DNA of 64,000 nt, from contig CM072861.1 in NCBI GenBank assembly GCA_036937835.1, forward strand, positions 677,001 to 741,000, written 5' to 3'. A model generated the notes under the pieces. The model did not search any database. It was given only the letters and a program-made list of their open reading frames with translations, and had not been told where the DNA came from. The position numbers and the translations under genes were made by a program. Source of the DNA: Pampus argenteus. Lineage: Eukaryota; Chordata; Actinopteri; Scombriformes; Stromateidae. This document shows positions 1-9,368 of the stretch, one piece after another. The first letter of the stretch is position 1; the number at the start of each line of letters is the position of its first letter.

Positions 1-1799
1 TCTAATGATTAGGACCGAAAAACTCACTTCTGCGAGCTTCCTACAGCTTTTACTGTAACATTTGTAAAAATGGGTTTCTCTCGGTGAGAGAAGGCCAGAC
101 ATGACAACTACAGTTTTTCTTAAACATAGAGCAATATTTTCAATCAAAACCATGTTTGCCATCAACAAGTAACTGATTTCGAATGATTAGGACCAAAAAA
201 ACTAATTTCTGAAAGCTTCTTGCAGCTTTTACTGTAACATTTGTAAAAAAATGGGTTTCTCTCGGTGAGAGAAGGCCAGACATGACAACTACAGTTTTTC
301 TTAAACATAGAGCAATATTTTCAATCAAAACCATGTTTGCCATCAACAAGTAACTGATTTCTAATGATTAGGACCGAAAAACTCACTTCTGCGAGCTTCC
401 TACAGCTTTTACTGTAACATTTGTAAAAATGGGTTTCTCTCTGTGAAAGAAGGCCAGAAATGACAACTACAGTTTTTCTTAAATAAAGAGCAATATTTTC
501 AATCAAAACCATGTTTGCCATCAACAAGTAACTGATTTCTAATGATTAGGACCCAGAAAATCACTTCTGCGAGCGTCTTGCAGCTTCTTCTTGCAGCTTT
601 AACTGTAGCATTTGTAAAAATAGCTTTCTCTATGCGAGAGAAGGCCAAAAATGACAACTACAGTTTTTCTTAAACAAAGAGCAATATTTTCAATCAAAAC
701 CATGTTTGCCATCAACAAGTAACTGATTTCTAATGATCAGCACCCAAAAAATCACTTCTGTGAGCTTCCTACAGCTATTACTGTAAAATTTGTAAAAAAA
801 AATAGCGTTCTCTCACGAGACAAGGCCTAAATTGACAACTACAGTTTTTCTTAAACAAAGAGCAATATTTTCAATAAAAACCATGTTTGCCATCAACAAG
901 TAACTGATTTCTAAGGATTATGACCTAAAAAAAACTAATTTCTCAAAGCTTCTTGCAGCTTTTACTGTAACATTTGTAAAAAAAAATAGCTTTCTCTCGG
1001 CGAGAGAAGGCCAGACATGACAACTACAGTTTTTCTTAAACAAAGAGCAATATTTTCAATCAAAACCATGTTCGCCATCAACAAGTAACTGATTTCTAAC
1101 AACTAGGACCAAAAAATTCATTTCTGCGAGCTTCCTACAGCTTTTAATGTAACATTTGTAAAAAAAAAAAATAGCTTTTTCTCTGTGAGAGAAGGCCAGA
1201 CATGACAACTACAGTTTTTCTTAAACAAAGAGCAATATTTTCAATCAAAACCATGTTTGCCATCAACAAGTAAATGATTTCTAATGATTAGGAACAAAAA
1301 AACTAATTTTTGAAAGCTTCTTGTAGCTTTTACTGTAACAATTGTAAAAAAAAATAGCTTTCTCTCGACGAGAGAAGGCCAGACATGACAACTACAGTTT
1401 TTCTTAAACAAAGAGCAATATTTTCAATCAAAACCATGTTTGCCATCAACAAGTAACTGATTTCTAATGATTAGGATCAAAAAACTCACTTCTTGCAGCT
1501 TTTACTGTTACATTTTAAAAATAGCTTTCTCTATGCGAGACAAGGCCTAAAATGACAACTACAGTTTTTCTTAAACAAAGAGCAATATTTTCAATCAAAA
1601 CCATGTTTGCCATCAACAAGTAATGGATTTCTAATGATTAGGACCCAAAAAAACACTTCTGTGAGCTTTCCACAGCTTTTACTGTAACATTTGTAAAAAT
1701 GGGTTTCTCTCGGCGAGAGAAGGCCAGAAATGACAACTACAGTTTTTCTAAAACAAAGAGCAATATTTTCAATCAAAACCATGTTTGCCATCAACAAGT

Positions 1800-1976
1800 A
1801 ACTGATTTCTAATGATTAGGACCAAAAAACTCACTTCTGCGAGCTTCTTACAACTTTTACTGTAACATTTGTAAAAATTGGTTTCTCTCGCGAGACATGG
1901 CCAGAAATGACAACTACAGTTTTTCTTAAACAAAGAGCAATATTTTTAATCAAAACCATGTTTGCCATCAACAAGT
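1800..1976. repeat. Extra monomer type 21b (177 bp)
   Basis: Related to M21 (ATTGGTTTCTCTCGCGAGACATGG) but with CACTTCTGCGAGC and CTTCTTACAAC. Absent from the canonical 25-mer; recurs at 46838, 48431, 49319, 52225 and 53612. Ends ATATTTTTAATC. Confidence 0.88.
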
Positions 1977-2159
1977 AACTGATTTCTAATGATTAGGACC
2001 AAAAAAACTAATTTCTGAAAGCTTCTTGCAGCTTTTACTGTAACATTTGTAAAAAAAAATAGCTTTCTCTCGGCGAGAGAAGGCCAGACATGACAACTAC
2101 AGTTTTTCTTAAACAAAGAGCAATATTTTCAATCAAAACCATGTTTGCCATCAACAAGT
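1977..2159. repeat. Extra monomer type X (183 bp)
   Basis: CTAATTTCTGAAAG with a long A run and dyad CTCGGCGAGAG. Absent from the canonical 25-mer. Also at 4140, 46127, 47015, 47903, 48608, 52402 and 63221, usually right after M21 or 21b. Confidence 0.88.
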
Positions 2160-5041
2160 AACTGATTTCTAATGATTAGGATAAAAAAACTCACTTCTTG
2201 CAGCTTTTACTGTTACATTTTAAAAATAGCTTTCTCTATGCGAGACAAGGCCTAAAATGACAACTACAGTTTTTCTTAAACAAAGAGCAATATTTTCAAT
2301 CAAAACCATGTTTGCCGTCAACAAGTAATGGATTTCTAATGATTAGGACCCAAAAAAACACTTCTGTGAGCTTTCCACAGCTTTTACTGTAACATTTGTA
2401 AAAATGGGTTTCTCTCGGCTAGAGAAGGCCAGAAATGACAACTACAGTTTTTCTAAAACAAAGAGCAATATTTTCAATCAAAACCATGTTTGCCATCAAC
2501 AAGTAACTGATTTCTAATAATTAGGACCAAAAAACTCACTTCTGCGAGCGTCTTGCGGCTTCTTCTTGCAGCTTTAACTGTAGCTTTTGTAAAAATAGCT
2601 TTCTCTATGCGAGAGAAGGCCAAAAATGACAACTACAGTTTTTCTTAAACATAGAGCAATATTTTCAATCAAAACCATGTTTGCCATCAACAAGTAACTG
2701 ATTTCTAATGAACAGGAACCAAAAAAATCACTTCTGTGAGCTTCCTACAGCTATTTCTGTAAAATTTGTAAAAATAGCATTCTCTCGCGAGACAAGGCCT
2801 AAAATGACAACTACAGTTTTTCTTAAACAAAGAGCAATATTTTCAATCAAAACCATGTTCGCCATCAACAAGTAACTGATTTCTAACAACTAGGACCAAA
2901 AAATTCATTTCTGCGAGCTTCCTACAGCTTTTAATGTAACATTTGTAAAAAAAAAAAATAGCTTTTTCTCTGTGAGAGAAGGCCAGACATGACAACTACA
3001 GTTTTTCTTAAACAAAGAGCAATATTTTCAATAAAAACCATGTTTGCCATCAACAAGTAACTGATTTCTAATGATTAGGACCGAAAAACTCACTTCTGCG
3101 AGCTTCCTACAGCTTTTACTGTAACATTTGTAAAAATGGGTTTCTCTCGGTGAGAGAAGGCCAGAAATGACAACTACAGTTTTTCTTAAACAAAGAGCAA
3201 TATTTTCAATCAAAACCATGTTTGCCATCAACAAGTAACTGATTTCTAATGATTAGGACCCAGAAAATCACTTCTGTGACCTTCCTACAGCTTTTACTGT
3301 AACATTTGTAAAAATAGCGTTCTCTCGCGAGACAAGGCCTGAAATGACAACTACAGTTTTTCTTAAACAAAGAGCAATATTTTCAATTACAACCATGTTC
3401 ACCATCAACAAGTAACAGATTTCTAATAATTAGGACCAAAAAACTCACTTCTGCGAGCGTCTTGCAGCTTCTCCTTGCAGCTTTAACTGTAGCTTTTGTA
3501 AAAATAGCTTTCTCTATGCGAGAGAAGGCCAAAAATGACAACTACAGTTTTTCTTAAACAAAGAGCAATATTTTCAATCAAAACCATGTTTGCCATCAAC
3601 AAGTAACTGATTTCTAATGATCAGGACCCAAAAAATCACTTCTGTGAGCTTCCTACAGCTATTACTATAAAATCTGTAAAAAAAATAGCGTTCTCTCGCG
3701 AGACAAGGCCTAAAATAAAAACTACAGTATTTCTTAAACAAAGAGCAACATTTTCAATCAAAACCATGTTTGCCATCAACAAGTAACTGATTTCTAATAA
3801 TTAGGACCGAAAAACTCACTTTTGCGAGCTTCCTACAGCTTTTACTGTAACATTTGTAAAAATGGGTTTGTCTCGGTGAGAGAAGGACAGAAATGATAAC
3901 TACAGTTTTTCTTAAAAAAAGAGCAAAATTTTCAATCAAAACCATGTAAGCCATCAACAAGTAACTGATTTCTAATGATTAAGACCAAAAAACTCACTCC
4001 TGCGTGCTTCCTACAACTTTTACTGTAACATTTGTAAAAATTGGTTTCTCTCGCGAGACATGGCCAGAAATGACAACTACAGTTTTTCTTAAACAAAGAG
4101 CAATATTTTTAATCAAAACCATGTTTGCCATCAACAAGTAACTGATTTTTAATGATTAGGACCAAAAAAACTAATTTCTGAAAGCTTCTTGCAGCTTTTA
4201 CTGTAACATTTGTAAAAAAAAATAGCTTTCTCTCGGCGAGAGAAGGCCAGACATGACAACTACAGTTTTTCTTAAACAAAGAGCAATATTTTCAATCAAA
4301 ACCATGTTTGCCATCAACAAGTAAATGATTTCTAATGATTAGGAACAAAAAAACTAATTTTTGAAAGCTTCTTGTAGCTTTTACTGTAACAATTGTAAAA
4401 AAAAATAGCTTTCTCTCGACGAGAGAAGGCCAGACATGACAACTACAGTTTTTCTTAAACAAAGAGCAATATTTTCAATCAAAACCATGTTTGCCATCAA
4501 CAAGTAACTGATTTCTAATGATTAGGATCAAAAAACTCACTTCTTGCAGCTTTTACTGTTACATTTTAAAAATAGCTTTCTCTATGCGAGACAAGGCCTA
4601 AAATGACAACTACAGTTTTTCTTAAACAAAGAGCAATATTTTCAATCAAAACCATGTTTGCCATCAACAAGTAATGGATTTCTAATGATTAGGACCCAAA
4701 AAAACACTTCTGTGAGCTTTCCACAGCTTTTACTGTAACATTTGTAAAAATGGGTTTCTCTCGGCGAGAGAAGGCCAGAAATGACAACTACAGTTTTTCT
4801 AAAACAAAGAGCAATATTTTCAATCAAAACCATGTTTGCCATCAACAAGTAACTGATTTCTAATAATTAGGACCAAAAAACTCACTTCTGCGAGCGTCTT
4901 GCGGCTTCTTCTTGCAGCTTTAACTGTAGCTTTTGTAAAAATAGCTTTCTCTATGCGAGAGAAGGCCAAAAATGACAACTACAGTTTTTCTTAAACAAAG
5001 AGCAATATTTTCAATCAAAACCATGTTTGCCATCAACAAGT

Positions 5042-5219
5042 AACTGATTTCTAATGATTAGGACCGAAAAACTCACTTCTGCGAGCTTCCTACAGCTTTT
5101 ACTGTAACATTTGTAAAAATGGGTTTCTCTCGGTGAGAGAAGGCCAGACATGACAACTACAGTTTTTCTTAAACATAGAGCAATATTTTCAATCAAAACC
5201 ATGTTTGCCATCAACAAGT
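5042..5219. repeat. Monomer type M1 (178 bp)
   Basis: GACCGAAAAACTC start to the variable half, dyad CTCGGTGAG, CCAGACATG, and the CATAGAGC variant in the conserved half. Opens the HOR in the phase used here. Confidence 0.9.
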
Positions 5220-5400
5220 AACTGATTTCGAATGATTAGGACCAAAAAAACTAATTTCTGAAAGCTTCTTGCAGCTTTTACTGTAACATTTGTAAAAAAA
5301 TGGGTTTCTCTCGGTGAGAGAAGGCCAGACATGACAACTACAGTTTTTCTTAAACATAGAGCAATATTTTCAATCAAAACCATGTTTGCCATCAACAAGT
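5220..5400. repeat. Monomer type M2 (181 bp)
   Basis: Diagnosed by GATTTCGAATG (all other types have TTTCTAATG or close), CTAATTTCTGAAAG, and a run of seven A before the ATGGG segment. Also has CATAGAGC. Confidence 0.9.
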
Positions 5401-5578
5401 AACTGATTTCTAATGATTAGGACCGAAAAACTCACTTCTGCGAGCTTCCTACAGCTTTTACTGTAACATTTGTAAAAATGGGTTTCTCTCTGTGAAAGAA
5501 GGCCAGAAATGACAACTACAGTTTTTCTTAAATAAAGAGCAATATTTTCAATCAAAACCATGTTTGCCATCAACAAGT
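5401..5578. repeat. Monomer type M3 (178 bp)
   Basis: Like M1 but with a weakened dyad (CTCTGTGAAAG) and AAATAAAGAGC in the conserved half. Confidence 0.9.
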
Positions 5579-5769
5579 AACTGATTTCTAATGATTAGGA
5601 CCCAGAAAATCACTTCTGCGAGCGTCTTGCAGCTTCTTCTTGCAGCTTTAACTGTAGCATTTGTAAAAATAGCTTTCTCTATGCGAGAGAAGGCCAAAAA
5701 TGACAACTACAGTTTTTCTTAAACAAAGAGCAATATTTTCAATCAAAACCATGTTTGCCATCAACAAGT
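5579..5769. repeat. Monomer type M4 (191 bp)
   Basis: Long class. A 13-bp internal duplication gives two CTTGCAGCTT segments (GTCTTGCAGCTTCTTC then TTGCAGCTTTAACTG). Starts GACCCAGAAAATC; dyad CTCTATGCGAGAG. Confidence 0.9.
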
Positions 5770-5950
5770 AACTGATTTCTAATGATCAGCACCCAAAAAA
5801 TCACTTCTGTGAGCTTCCTACAGCTATTACTGTAAAATTTGTAAAAAAAAATAGCGTTCTCTCACGAGACAAGGCCTAAATTGACAACTACAGTTTTTCT
5901 TAAACAAAGAGCAATATTTTCAATAAAAACCATGTTTGCCATCAACAAGT
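5770..5950. repeat. Monomer type M5 (181 bp)
   Basis: GATCAGCACCC start, CAGCTATTACTG, and the dyad changed to CTCACGAGAC (one base off the CGCG palindrome). Ends in the CAATAAAAACC form. Confidence 0.9.
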
Positions 5951-6135
5951 AACTGATTTCTAAGGATTATGACCTAAAAAAAACTAATTTCTCAAAGCTT
6001 CTTGCAGCTTTTACTGTAACATTTGTAAAAAAAAATAGCTTTCTCTCGGCGAGAGAAGGCAAGACATGACAACTACAGTTTTTCTTAAACAAAGAGCAAT
6101 ATTTTCAATCAAAACCATGTTCGCCATCAACAAGT
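5951..6135. repeat. Monomer type M6 (185 bp)
   Basis: CTAAGGATTATGACC start and CTAATTTCTCAAAG. Dyad TTCTCTCGGCGAGAGAA at 6041-6057, with 8-bp perfect arms around one G. Confidence 0.9.
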
Positions 6136-6320
6136 AACTGATTTCTAACAACTAGGACCAAAAAATTCATTTCTGCGAGCTTCCTACAGCTTTTAATGTA
6201 ACATTTGTAAAAAAAAAAAATAGCTTTTTCTCTGTGAGAGAAGGCCAGACATGACAACTACAGTTTTTCTTAAACAAAGAGCAATATTTTCAATAAAAAC
6301 CATGTTTGCCATCAACAAGT
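6136..6320. repeat. Monomer type M7 (185 bp)
   Basis: CTAACAACTAGG start, TTTTAATGTAAC, a long A run (12 in this copy), and dyad TTCTCTGTGAGAGAA. Duplicate of M15. Confidence 0.9.
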
Positions 6321-6498
6321 AACTGATTTCTAATGATTAGGACCGAAAAACTCACTTCTGCGAGCTTCCTACAGCTTTTACTGTAACATTTGTAAAAATG
6401 GGTTTCTCTCGGTGAGAGAAGGCCAGAAATGACAACTACAGTTTTTCTTAAACAAAGAGCAATATTTTCAATCAAAACCATGTTTGCCATCAACAAGT
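6321..6498. repeat. Monomer type M8 (178 bp)
   Basis: Close to the family consensus: GACCGAAAAACTC, dyad TTCTCTCGGTGAGAGAA at monomer positions 84-100, CCAGAAATG. Duplicate of M16. Missing from the units at 21144 and 40865. Confidence 0.9.
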
Positions 6499-6677
6499 AA
6501 CTGATTTCTAATGATTAGGACCAAAAAAACTAATTTCTGAAAGCTTCTTGCAGCTTTTACTGTAACATTTGTAAAAATGGGTTTCTCTTAGTGAGAGAAG
6601 GCCAGAAATGACAACTACAGTTTTTCTTAAACAAAGAGCAATATTTTCAATCAAAACCATGTTTGCCATCAACAAGT
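6499..6677. repeat. Monomer type M9 (179 bp)
   Basis: CTAATTTCTGAAAG joined to the short-A ATGGG segment, with the dyad as CTTAGTGAG or CTCAGTGAG depending on the HOR copy. Confidence 0.88.
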
Positions 6678-6860
6678 AACTGATTTCTAATGATTAGGAC
6701 CAAAAAAACTAATTTTTGAAAGCTTCTTGTAGCTTTTACTGTAACAATTGTAAAAAAAAATAGCTTTCTCTCGACGAGAGAAGGCCAGACATGACAACTA
6801 CAGTTTTTCTTAAACAAAGAGCAATATTTTCAATCAAAACCATGTTTGCCATCAACAAGT
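6678..6860. repeat. Monomer type M10 (183 bp)
   Basis: CTAATTTTTGAAAG, CTTGTAGC, GTAACAATTG, and dyad TTCTCTCGACGAGAGAA at 6766-6782 (8-bp arms around one A). Duplicate of M22. Confidence 0.9.
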
Positions 6861-7027
6861 AACTGATTTCTAATGATTAGGATAAAAAAACTCACTTCTT
6901 GCAGCTTTTACTGTTACATTTTAAAAATAGCTTTCTCTATGCGAGACAAGGCCTAAAATGACAACTACAGTTTTTCTTAAACAAAGAGCAATATTTTCAA
7001 TCAAAACCATGTTTGCCGTCAACAAGT
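6861..7027. repeat. Monomer type M11 (167 bp)
   Basis: Short class: about 11 bp missing between CACTTCT and GCAGCTTTT, with TGTTACATTTTAAAAATAG and CTCTATGCGAGAC. Ends with GCCGTCAAC, unlike M23, which ends GCCATCAAC. Confidence 0.9.
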
Positions 7028-7205
7028 AATGGATTTCTAATGATTAGGACCCAAAAAAACACTTCTGTGAGCTTTCCACAGCTTTTACTGTAACATTTGT
7101 AAAAATGGGTTTCTCTCGGCTAGAGAAGGCCAGAAATGACAACTACAGTTTTTCTAAAACAAAGAGCAATATTTTCAATCAAAACCATGTTTGCCATCAA
7201 CAAGT
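7028..7205. repeat. Monomer type M12 (178 bp)
   Basis: AATGGATTTC start, AAACACTTCTGTGAG, TTTCCACAGC, dyad broken to CTCGGCTAGAG, and TCTAAAACAAAG in the conserved half. Confidence 0.9.
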
Positions 7206-7396
7206 AACTGATTTCTAATAATTAGGACCAAAAAACTCACTTCTGCGAGCGTCTTGCGGCTTCTTCTTGCAGCTTTAACTGTAGCTTTTGTAAAAATAGC
7301 TTTCTCTATGCGAGAGAAGGCCAAAAATGACAACTACAGTTTTTCTTAAACATAGAGCAATATTTTCAATCAAAACCATGTTTGCCATCAACAAGT
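7206..7396. repeat. Monomer type M13 (191 bp)
   Basis: Long class with GTCTTGCGGC; TAATAATTAGG start and CATAGAGC. Differs from M25 chiefly by CATAGAGC versus CAAAGAGC. Confidence 0.9.
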
Positions 7397-7574
7397 AACT
7401 GATTTCTAATGAACAGGAACCAAAAAAATCACTTCTGTGAGCTTCCTACAGCTATTTCTGTAAAATTTGTAAAAATAGCATTCTCTCGCGAGACAAGGCC
7501 TAAAATGACAACTACAGTTTTTCTTAAACAAAGAGCAATATTTTCAATCAAAACCATGTTCGCCATCAACAAGT
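7397..7574. repeat. Monomer type M14 (178 bp)
   Basis: GAACAGGAACC start, CAGCTATTTCTG, and the perfect palindrome TCTCGCGAGA at 7484-7493. Ends GTTCGCC. Confidence 0.9.
7484..7493. promoter_or_regulatory. CGCG palindrome TCTCGCGAGA in M14 (candidate BANP/ZBTB33 site)
   Basis: Perfect 10-bp palindrome with two CpGs. In vertebrates the same motif is the known binding element of BANP when unmethylated, and ZBTB33 (Kaiso) binds it when methylated. Occupancy here is inference. It recurs in every M14, M17, M19, M21 and 21b monomer. Confidence 0.4.
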
Positions 7575-7759
7575 AACTGATTTCTAACAACTAGGACCAA
7601 AAAATTCATTTCTGCGAGCTTCCTACAGCTTTTAATGTAACATTTGTAAAAAAAAAAAATAGCTTTTTCTCTGTGAGAGAAGGCCAGACATGACAACTAC
7701 AGTTTTTCTTAAACAAAGAGCAATATTTTCAATAAAAACCATGTTTGCCATCAACAAGT
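7575..7759. repeat. Monomer type M15 (185 bp)
   Basis: Near copy of M7 (CTAACAACTAGG, TTTTAATGTAAC, long A run). Confidence 0.9.
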
Positions 7760-7937
7760 AACTGATTTCTAATGATTAGGACCGAAAAACTCACTTCTGC
7801 GAGCTTCCTACAGCTTTTACTGTAACATTTGTAAAAATGGGTTTCTCTCGGTGAGAGAAGGCCAGAAATGACAACTACAGTTTTTCTTAAACAAAGAGCA
7901 ATATTTTCAATCAAAACCATGTTTGCCATCAACAAGT
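7760..7937. repeat. Monomer type M16 (178 bp)
   Basis: Near copy of M8; the M15-M16 pair repeats M7-M8 with a 1,439-bp shift. Confidence 0.9.
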
Positions 7938-8114
7938 AACTGATTTCTAATGATTAGGACCCAGAAAATCACTTCTGTGACCTTCCTACAGCTTTTACTG
8001 TAACATTTGTAAAAATAGCGTTCTCTCGCGAGACAAGGCCTGAAATGACAACTACAGTTTTTCTTAAACAAAGAGCAATATTTTCAATTACAACCATGTT
8101 CACCATCAACAAGT
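7938..8114. repeat. Monomer type M17 (177 bp)
   Basis: GACCCAGAAAATC, TGTGACCTTCC, palindrome TCTCGCGAGA at 8024-8033, and an unusual conserved-half end TTACAACCATGTTCACC. Confidence 0.9.
8024..8033. promoter_or_regulatory. CGCG palindrome TCTCGCGAGA in M17
   Basis: Same palindrome at the same place in the monomer, just before ACAAGGCCTGAAATG. Confidence 0.4.
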
Positions 8115-8305
8115 AACTGATTTCTAATAATTAGGACCAAAAAACTCACTTCTGCGAGCGTCTTGCAGCTTCTCCTTGCAGCTTTAACTGTAGCTTTTGT
8201 AAAAATAGCTTTCTCTATGTGAGAGAAGGCCAAAAATGACAACTACAGTTTTTCTTAAACAAAGAGCAATATTTTCAATCAAAACCATGTTTGCCATCAA
8301 CAAGT
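8115..8305. repeat. Monomer type M18 (191 bp)
   Basis: Long class with GCAGCTTCTCCTTGCAGC (CTCC where M4, M13 and M25 have CTTC). Confidence 0.9.
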
Positions 8306-8485
8306 AACTGATTTCTAATGATCAGGACCCAAAAAATCACTTCTGTGAGCTTCCTACAGCTATTACTATAAAATTTGTAAAAAAAATAGCGTTCTCTCGC
8401 GAGACAAGGCCTAAAATAAAAACTACAGTATTTCTTAAACAAAGAGCAACATTTTCAATCAAAACCATGTTTGCCATCAACAAGT
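8306..8485. repeat. Monomer type M19 (180 bp)
   Basis: GATCAGGACCC, CTATTACTATAAAA, palindrome TCTCGCGAGA at 8395-8404, AATAAAAACTACAGTA and GCAACATTTTC. Confidence 0.9.
8395..8404. promoter_or_regulatory. CGCG palindrome TCTCGCGAGA in M19
   Basis: Same palindrome, preceded by an eight-A run and AGCGT. Confidence 0.4.
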
Positions 8486-8663
8486 AACTGATTTCTAATA
8501 ATTAGGACCGAAAAACTCACTTTTGCGAGCTTCCTACAGCTTTTACTGTAACATTTGTAAAAATGGGTTTGTCTCGGTGAGAGAAGGACAGAAATGATAA
8601 CTACAGTTTTTCTTAAAAAAAGAGCAAAATTTTCAATCAAAACCATGTAAGCCATCAACAAGT
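8486..8663. repeat. Monomer type M20 (178 bp)
   Basis: TAATAATTAGGACCG, CACTTTTGCGAG, GGTTTGTCTCGGTG, AAGGACAG, and GTAAGCCATC in place of GTTTGCCATC. Confidence 0.9.
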
Positions 8664-8840
8664 AACTGATTTCTAATGATTAAGACCAAAAAACTCACTC
8701 CTGCGTGCTTCCTACAACTTTTACTGTAACATTTGTAAAAATTGGTTTCTCTCGCGAGACATGGCCAGAAATGACAACTACAGTTTTTCTTAAACAAAGA
8801 GCAATATTTTCAATCAAAACCATGTTTGCCATCAACAAGT
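8664..8840. repeat. Monomer type M21 (177 bp)
   Basis: GATTAAGACC, CACTCCTGCGTGC, ATTGGTTTC, and palindrome TCTCGCGAGA at 8750-8759, then CATGGCCAG. Confidence 0.9.
8750..8759. promoter_or_regulatory. CGCG palindrome TCTCGCGAGA in M21
   Basis: Same palindrome in the ATTGGTTTC context, followed by CATGGCCAG. Confidence 0.4.
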
Positions 8841-9023
8841 AAATGATTTCTAATGATTAGGAACAAAAAAACTAATTTTTGAAAGCTTCTTGTAGCTTTT
8901 ACTGTAACAATTGTAAAAAAAAATAGCTTTCTCTCGACGAGAGAAGGCCAGACATGACAACTACAGTTTTTCTTAAACAAAGAGCAATATTTTCAATCAA
9001 AACCATGTTTGCCATCAACAAGT
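8841..9023. repeat. Monomer type M22 (183 bp)
   Basis: AAATGATTTC start and GGAACAAAAAAAC; otherwise as M10. Confidence 0.9.
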
Positions 9024-9190
9024 AACTGATTTATAATGATTAGGATCAAAAAACTCACTTCTTGCAGCTTTTACTGTTACATTTTAAAAATAGCTTTCTC
9101 TATGCGAGACAAGGCCTAAAATGACAACTACAGTTTTTCTTAAACAAAGAGCAATATTTTCAATCAAAACCATGTTTGCCATCAACAAGT
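9024..9190. repeat. Monomer type M23 (167 bp)
   Basis: Short class as M11, with GGATCAAAAAAC and a GCCATCAAC end. Confidence 0.9.
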
Positions 9191-9368
9191 AATGGATTTC
9201 TAATGATTAGGACCCAAAAAAACACTTCTGTGAGCTTTCCACAGCTTTTACTGTAACATTTGTAAAAATGGGTTTCTCTCGGCGAGAGAAGGCCAGAAAT
9301 GACAACTACAGTTTTTCTAAAACAAAGAGCAATATTTTCAATCAAAACCATGTTTGCCATCAACAAGT
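9191..9368. repeat. Monomer type M24 (178 bp)
   Basis: As M12 but with the intact dyad TTCTCTCGGCGAGAGAA at 9274-9290. This is the type that received the LTR near 53.0 kb. Confidence 0.9.

Larger units (their letters stand above)
1..5041. repeat. HOR copy 0, rearranged 28-monomer form (left-clipped)
   Basis: Order: M1 (first eight bases outside the window), M2-M7, then M22-M23-M24-21b-X in place of M8-M10, then M11-M21, an extra X-type monomer at 4140-4322, and M22-M25. The full length would be 5,049 bp, the distance from the M1/M2 pair here to the same pair near 5.2 kb. The substituted pentamer (1272-2159) recurs at 46310-47197 in the shuffled zone, so this copy is a mosaic of the two organisations. 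Confidence 0.9.

Noticed and set aside
5011..5217. Reverse-strand open frames of about 68 codons recurring across nearly the whole window
   Set aside because: They span one monomer plus the start of the next, recur only because the satellite recurs, and shift or stop when monomer length or A runs change. Monomer lengths are mostly not multiples of three. No promoter, domain or codon-level constraint is visible.
5227..5243. CENP-B box-like stretch in M2 (TTTCGAATGATTAGGAC)
   Set aside because: It matches TTCG and the central A of the mammalian box, but has AGGA where CGGG is required; most monomers lack even the TTCG. No canonical CENP-B box was found, and the host is probably not a mammal.
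6197..6220. Internal A runs (7-13 bases) as poly-A tails of retrotransposed units
   Set aside because: The runs sit in mid-monomer at a fixed place and vary gradually among types (from 4 to about 13 A), as expected of replication slippage. They do not mark insertion ends.
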